Assembly: GCA_031274465.1 (NCBI GenBank)
Contig: JAISQC010000081.1
Location: 1 to 7,095, forward strand
DNA: 7,095 nucleotides
Origin: Synergistaceae bacterium
GTDB taxonomy: Bacteria; Synergistota; Synergistia; Synergistales; Synergistaceae
Direction: 5' to 3'
Both the position numbers and the translations under genes were made by a program. The notes under the pieces are model-generated. The model saw only the letters and a program-made list of their open reading frames with translations, was not told where the DNA came from and ran no database searches. Below are positions 4,077-7,095 of this stretch, in pieces (the first letter of the stretch is position 1; each line of letters begins with the position of its first letter).

Positions 4077-6287
4077 TCATTTGTCCCCAGGGATTTCGTA
4101 TTTTAAATCGATCAGCGCCAGCCCGGAAACGTCGCCTCCGAACTCAATTGTTATGTCGTTGATGCCGGGTTTCAGTTCGATTCCCTCCAGCAGAACCTTG
4201 ATAAAACTATCATTGGAGGAAAAATCGCGGACGCGTTGGCCCATGACGTAAAGCGACGCGTTTTGCGCACCACTCTCGCCGAAATCGTAAAACGTCACGG
4301 ACAAATCCGCAGACCTCTCCTTCATGGTCATGTATTCGAGGATGACACTATTTTCCTCAACGACTCGCAGGAAACCGTCCCCACCGCTCCACAAAAACTT
4401 CTTCGGCTGGTGAGACAAGCCTTTATAATCGAACAGTATCAAAGATTCCGGCGCCAACCGGTGTATGCTGTACACATCGTTTTGAAATATCGGAGCGGCG
4501 TCCGTGGTGGCAAGCGAGCGCTCTAATGCGGTGGACGCTATATATATGTCGCCGGACGCAAATGAACCCTTCATCTGACGCCTTGAATCTCCAAGTATCC
4601 CCCCATAGTCGCTGGTATAGGCGCGTCCGAACGGGGCGCCGTACGTTGCCGACAGTTGAGGCAGAGGCAAGTCGAAATTGATTATAAAATCTGACCCCGA
4701 GTAGTGCGGGCTGTTTGCGTAAAACGTCAGAATGTCCAGGTCTTTTGTAATGGCATTGTCTTTTGAGCCCAGGAACAGATTCAGATCGCGCCAAGTCGAC
4801 GAGACATTCAGGCAAAAAAATGCCGCGAACAAGGCTGCCACAATCAATCCCTTACCCATCGGCAAGAAATCTCCCAATCTTCGCGGAGAAGCCCAATTTG
4901 CCCGAAGTTCCTTCAGATTTGAGATAAACCGCCCGAGATGGTCCTCCAGGAAACGCAGCATGAGAATCACAGCTATGAACGACAGGGACAGCGCCGATTT
5001 GTAGGCGTTATATGAAGATTTTTCGCCCAAGTCGAAATATCTGAGGCAAAAACACAGGAGCAACAGGAAATATATCGCGAAAGACACCGACAAAAACGAG
5101 CGCAGGCCTTCACGCCGCAGTTGGCGCAAAATCACGAGGGCAAAAATGACGTTCGAGGCAATCAGAAGGGAGAAAAACACGTCCGGGGAGTCTGTCGCGC
5201 CGTGCAGACCGGCGACATCCATAAATGTCGGCATGTGAATCGCAAAACCAGGATATTGCCCTTCGAGCAGGAAAAATACCTTTATAAAATCGGCTATCAT
5301 TATGATATTGAGGACCGCGAACAAGCCCCCCGCCAACGCCATGTTCTGCAAGCAGTGTTTTCTGCGGTAACCTTTATTTATCACGAGAACTATTAAAAGG
5401 GACACGGCCGGGATTAGCGGGTAAGCCATCGCCTCGATGTAGTTCAGGCTGTTCGACGTGAGCAGAAACACAAGCAGGAGGCAAGAACGCGGGTCGAATT
5501 TACCGCGTTCCACAAGATAAAATTCAATGAAAAAAGCCAGCGACACAAACCCGATGGAAAACAACTGTCCGGTGAAGGCTGAGAAAACAATCTCCTGATA
5601 GAATACGTTGAAGGCGAGAATCCCAACGACGGGAATGGTTACGGCCAAATTATGCGCGCCTTTCAGGAAAAGCCTGAATGCCGAAATATTCAAAAACATC
5701 ACGAACGCGGACAGCATATACGAAACGTAGATCAAATTGATCCTGTACAGCGCGGAGAACGCGGCTTGCACGAACACGCAGCCCCTCAGATCTGGGCTGA
5801 ACGAGAAATCGATGATAGATATATGGGGGATGCCGACAGGCATTAAATGCATCACACGAGCCGACGAAATCAGAGCGGCCTTCGCGGCGTTGAGGTACGA
5901 GGCGAAATCGCCGCTCAACGTGACCGCGTATAAATCATAATCAGCGGCGGCCAAAGGAGAGGCATATACGGTGCACACAAAAAAACCGATAACCGCCATG
6001 AAAATAACTTCTCTTTTTTCAAAACAAGGGACCTCTTTGAACTTTAGCCATATAGCCAAGTTCAGCAAGAATACCGACCCCGCAAAATAATTTATGGCCG
6101 ACTCGACCGAGTGCCCCAGCCAGCTCAGAGGGAACAGGACCATTATGATCAGCCCCATCCCCAGCCACGGCGTGATATAGAGGTCGTATTTCTTTAGGTC
6201 CCCGTTCAGGAGCAGGACTTTGAGCGAATACCCGAAGAAATAAAGGGTGAAATATGTTACGACGAATGAGGCGTACGCGCTCATCAT
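4077..6287 (-). CDS. Large polytopic membrane protein with C-terminal soluble domain (GT-C-like architecture, unproven)
   Basis: A 736-residue protein that I do not recognise as a named family. I read about 14 hydrophobic segments, roughly at 8-28, 37-57, 64-82, 93-110, 184-206, 213-230, 238-258, 267-282, 286-303, 314-335, 369-388, 397-415, 430-447 and 478-496. Between the fourth and fifth lies a loop of about 60-70 residues with several acidic residues (D117, D119, D127). Residues 497-736 are soluble and probably mostly beta, ending in PGINDITIEFGGDVS (707-721). Many helices with an acidic loop and a distal beta domain resemble lipid-sugar-using GT-C glycosyltransferases, but I see no diagnostic motif. 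It overlaps nothing, ends beside pilin 2, and starts 25 bases after its upstream paralog. ATG 6287 (or the next codon, 6284) lacks a good ribosome site, so the start is uncertain. Confidence 0.8.
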   Translation of the reverse strand: MMSAYASFVVTYFTLYFFGYSLKVLLLNGDLKKYDLYITPWLGMGLIIMVLFPLSWLGHSVESAINYFAGSVFLLNLAIWLKFKEVPCFEKREVIFMAVIGFFVCTVYASPLAAADYDLYAVTLSGDFASYLNAAKAALISSARVMHLMPVGIPHISIIDFSFSPDLRGCVFVQAAFSALYRINLIYVSYMLSAFVMFLNISAFRLFLKGAHNLAVTIPVVGILAFNVFYQEIVFSAFTGQLFSIGFVSLAFFIEFYLVERGKFDPRSCLLLVFLLTSNSLNYIEAMAYPLIPAVSLLIVLVINKGYRRKHCLQNMALAGGLFAVLNIIMIADFIKVFFLLEGQYPGFAIHMPTFMDVAGLHGATDSPDVFFSLLIASNVIFALVILRQLRREGLRSFLSVSFAIYFLLLLCFCLRYFDLGEKSSYNAYKSALSLSFIAVILMLRFLEDHLGRFISNLKELRANWASPRRLGDFLPMGKGLIVAALFAAFFCLNVSSTWRDLNLFLGSKDNAITKDLDILTFYANSPHYSGSDFIINFDLPLPQLSATYGAPFGRAYTSDYGGILGDSRRQMKGSFASGDIYIASTALERSLATTDAAPIFQNDVYSIHRLAPESLILFDYKGLSHQPKKFLWSGGDGFLRVVEENSVILEYMTMKERSADLSVTFYDFGESGAQNASLYVMGQRVRDFSSNDSFIKVLLEGIELKPGINDITIEFGGDVSGLALIDLKYEIPGDK

Positions 6288-6312
6288 AGCTTTTGGCTCG
6301 ACGGTGCCGAAA

Positions 6313-7095
6313 TCATAAGAAGTCCAACGTCAAAAGCGACATCCTCGAAACGTCGCCGCCGAACTCGATGGTGATATCGTTGACGCCCGGTCTTAACTTG
6401 ACATCTTCCAGCTTTATATCGATATATTCGCCCATGGCGGGGAAAATACCCTCGAACTCGCCATTGGCGTAAACTTTTACCGATCTCGGCCCGCCAGGAT
6501 CGTAAAACCTCATCTGAAAACCGGCGGAGCGGTCTTTTTTGGCTAGAAATTCTAGCCGAACGTTGTTTTCGGCTAATCCCCTCACTACGGCATATTCCTC
6601 GCCAATGAGCTCGATTTGCTGCGATTTATAGAGGCCTGAATAATCGAACAGCAACAGCGATTCTTCTTCCAGTTTGAAAATGCAGTATATATCGTTCTCG
6701 AATACCTTGGGGGCATCCGTGGTTCGATGCAGGTCCTCCAAAACCGCTTCTGAGATGTAAATATCCCCGGTGTCAAACGAGTCCTTCATCACCCGCTCTC
6801 CGTAGCGCCTGCCTACGGTATACGCCTTGCCGAAATTCGAAAAATACGTCGCTATCAGTTGATGGAACGGCGTATTGCAATGGATTATAAAATCCGACCC
6901 TGCGTAATGCGGGCTTTGCGCGAAGCTTTTTACGACCTCGTGATCGCTGGCCACCCCTGTATCCTTGGTCATGTAGAAATATTTCGCGGTTAGCCAGGAA
7001 GCCCGGACGTTCAGCGCGAAAAATATCGCGAAAAGCGCCAATATCGAAAACCCTTTTATCATCGGCGCTGCGCCGGGCCAATTTCCTTTCATGCG
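6313..7095 (-). CDS. C-terminal part of a second paralogous membrane protein (partial, runs off the window)
   Basis: The frame is open to the right edge; 260 codons are visible, and the true start lies outside. Counting from M at 7092, residues 12-28 (IKGFSILALFAIFFALN) form a membrane segment matching the last one of the downstream gene, and the remainder matches its soluble domain over the whole length. Shared landmarks are SPHYxGSDFII (60-70), DIYI (110-113), TTDA (124-127), F.ND.Y (131-136), LFDYxGL (148-154), a FYD-G segment and PGVNDITIEFGGDVS (235-249). The last differs from the paralog at one of 15 positions. The spacing to the next gene is 25 bases, so the two are very likely one transcript. 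The function is unknown, as for the paralog. The N-terminal membrane part is presumably present beyond the edge but is not seen. Confidence 0.85.
   Translation of the reverse strand, partial: RMKGNWPGAAPMIKGFSILALFAIFFALNVRASWLTAKYFYMTKDTGVASDHEVVKSFAQSPHYAGSDFIIHCNTPFHQLIATYFSNFGKAYTVGRRYGERVMKDSFDTGDIYISEAVLEDLHRTTDAPKVFENDIYCIFKLEEESLLLFDYSGLYKSQQIELIGEEYAVVRGLAENNVRLEFLAKKDRSAGFQMRFYDPGGPRSVKVYANGEFEGIFPAMGEYIDIKLEDVKLRPGVNDITIEFGGDVSRMSLLTLDFL

Noticed and set aside
4236..4526. Plus-strand open frame of 96 codons within the large membrane-protein gene
   Set aside because: Antisense shadow with no ribosome site; the minus-strand frame has matching paralogous protein sequence in the neighbouring gene.
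1..7095. CRISPR arrays, tRNA or rRNA genes, insertion sequences, phage genes
   Set aside because: No regularly spaced repeats, no RNA gene signatures, no transposase or integrase motifs and no terminal inverted repeats were seen on either strand.

Overview
The window looks like a chromosomal segment from an anaerobic or microaerophilic bacterium that makes type IV pili. A rubredoxin gene points to low-oxygen metabolism. The pilins and the GspF/PilC-type platform protein resemble those of diderm bacteria. The pilin style (a long, highly conserved first helix, then 'EATKIVNDLRNLKSAAL', and no Cys pair) reminds me of Synergistota, but that is a weak guess from memory and not shown by the sequence.

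Layout. (1) 1-121: the last 39 codons of an unrecognised plus-strand gene, closed by a hairpin terminator at 145-163 that serves both strands. (2) 194-1024, minus strand: pgsA (phosphatidylglycerophosphate synthase) followed by a 52-residue rubredoxin that is easy to miss because of its size. (3) 1025-1489: a 465-base divergent spacer with a near-consensus promoter for the pilus genes, other promoter-like elements and several palindromes, but no convincing gene. (4) 1490-4009, plus strand: a GspF/PilC inner-membrane platform protein, then two paralogous type IV pilins of almost equal length, with a strong intrinsic terminator between the two pilin genes. (5) 4077-7095, minus strand, converging on the pilins: two tandem paralogous genes. 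The complete one has about 14 predicted membrane segments and a C-terminal soluble domain. The other is cut by the window edge and only its last membrane segment and matching soluble domain are visible.

How the parts may work together. PilC is the membrane platform on which pilin subunits are extracted and assembled. Both pilins carry a prepilin-peptidase site G^FTL(V/I)E after an 11-residue leader. The terminator between the pilin genes suggests that the first is made in excess over the second (major and minor subunit). The two large membrane proteins are not recognised with certainty. Their general shape (many membrane helices, an acidic extracytoplasmic-looking loop, a C-terminal probable beta domain) resembles GT-C glycosyltransferases. 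Next to two pilins, this makes surface or pilin glycosylation a testable idea, but nothing in the sequence proves it. The possible novelty of the window is this pairing: two pilin paralogs facing two membrane-protein paralogs. The pgsA and rubredoxin genes are ordinary neighbours.
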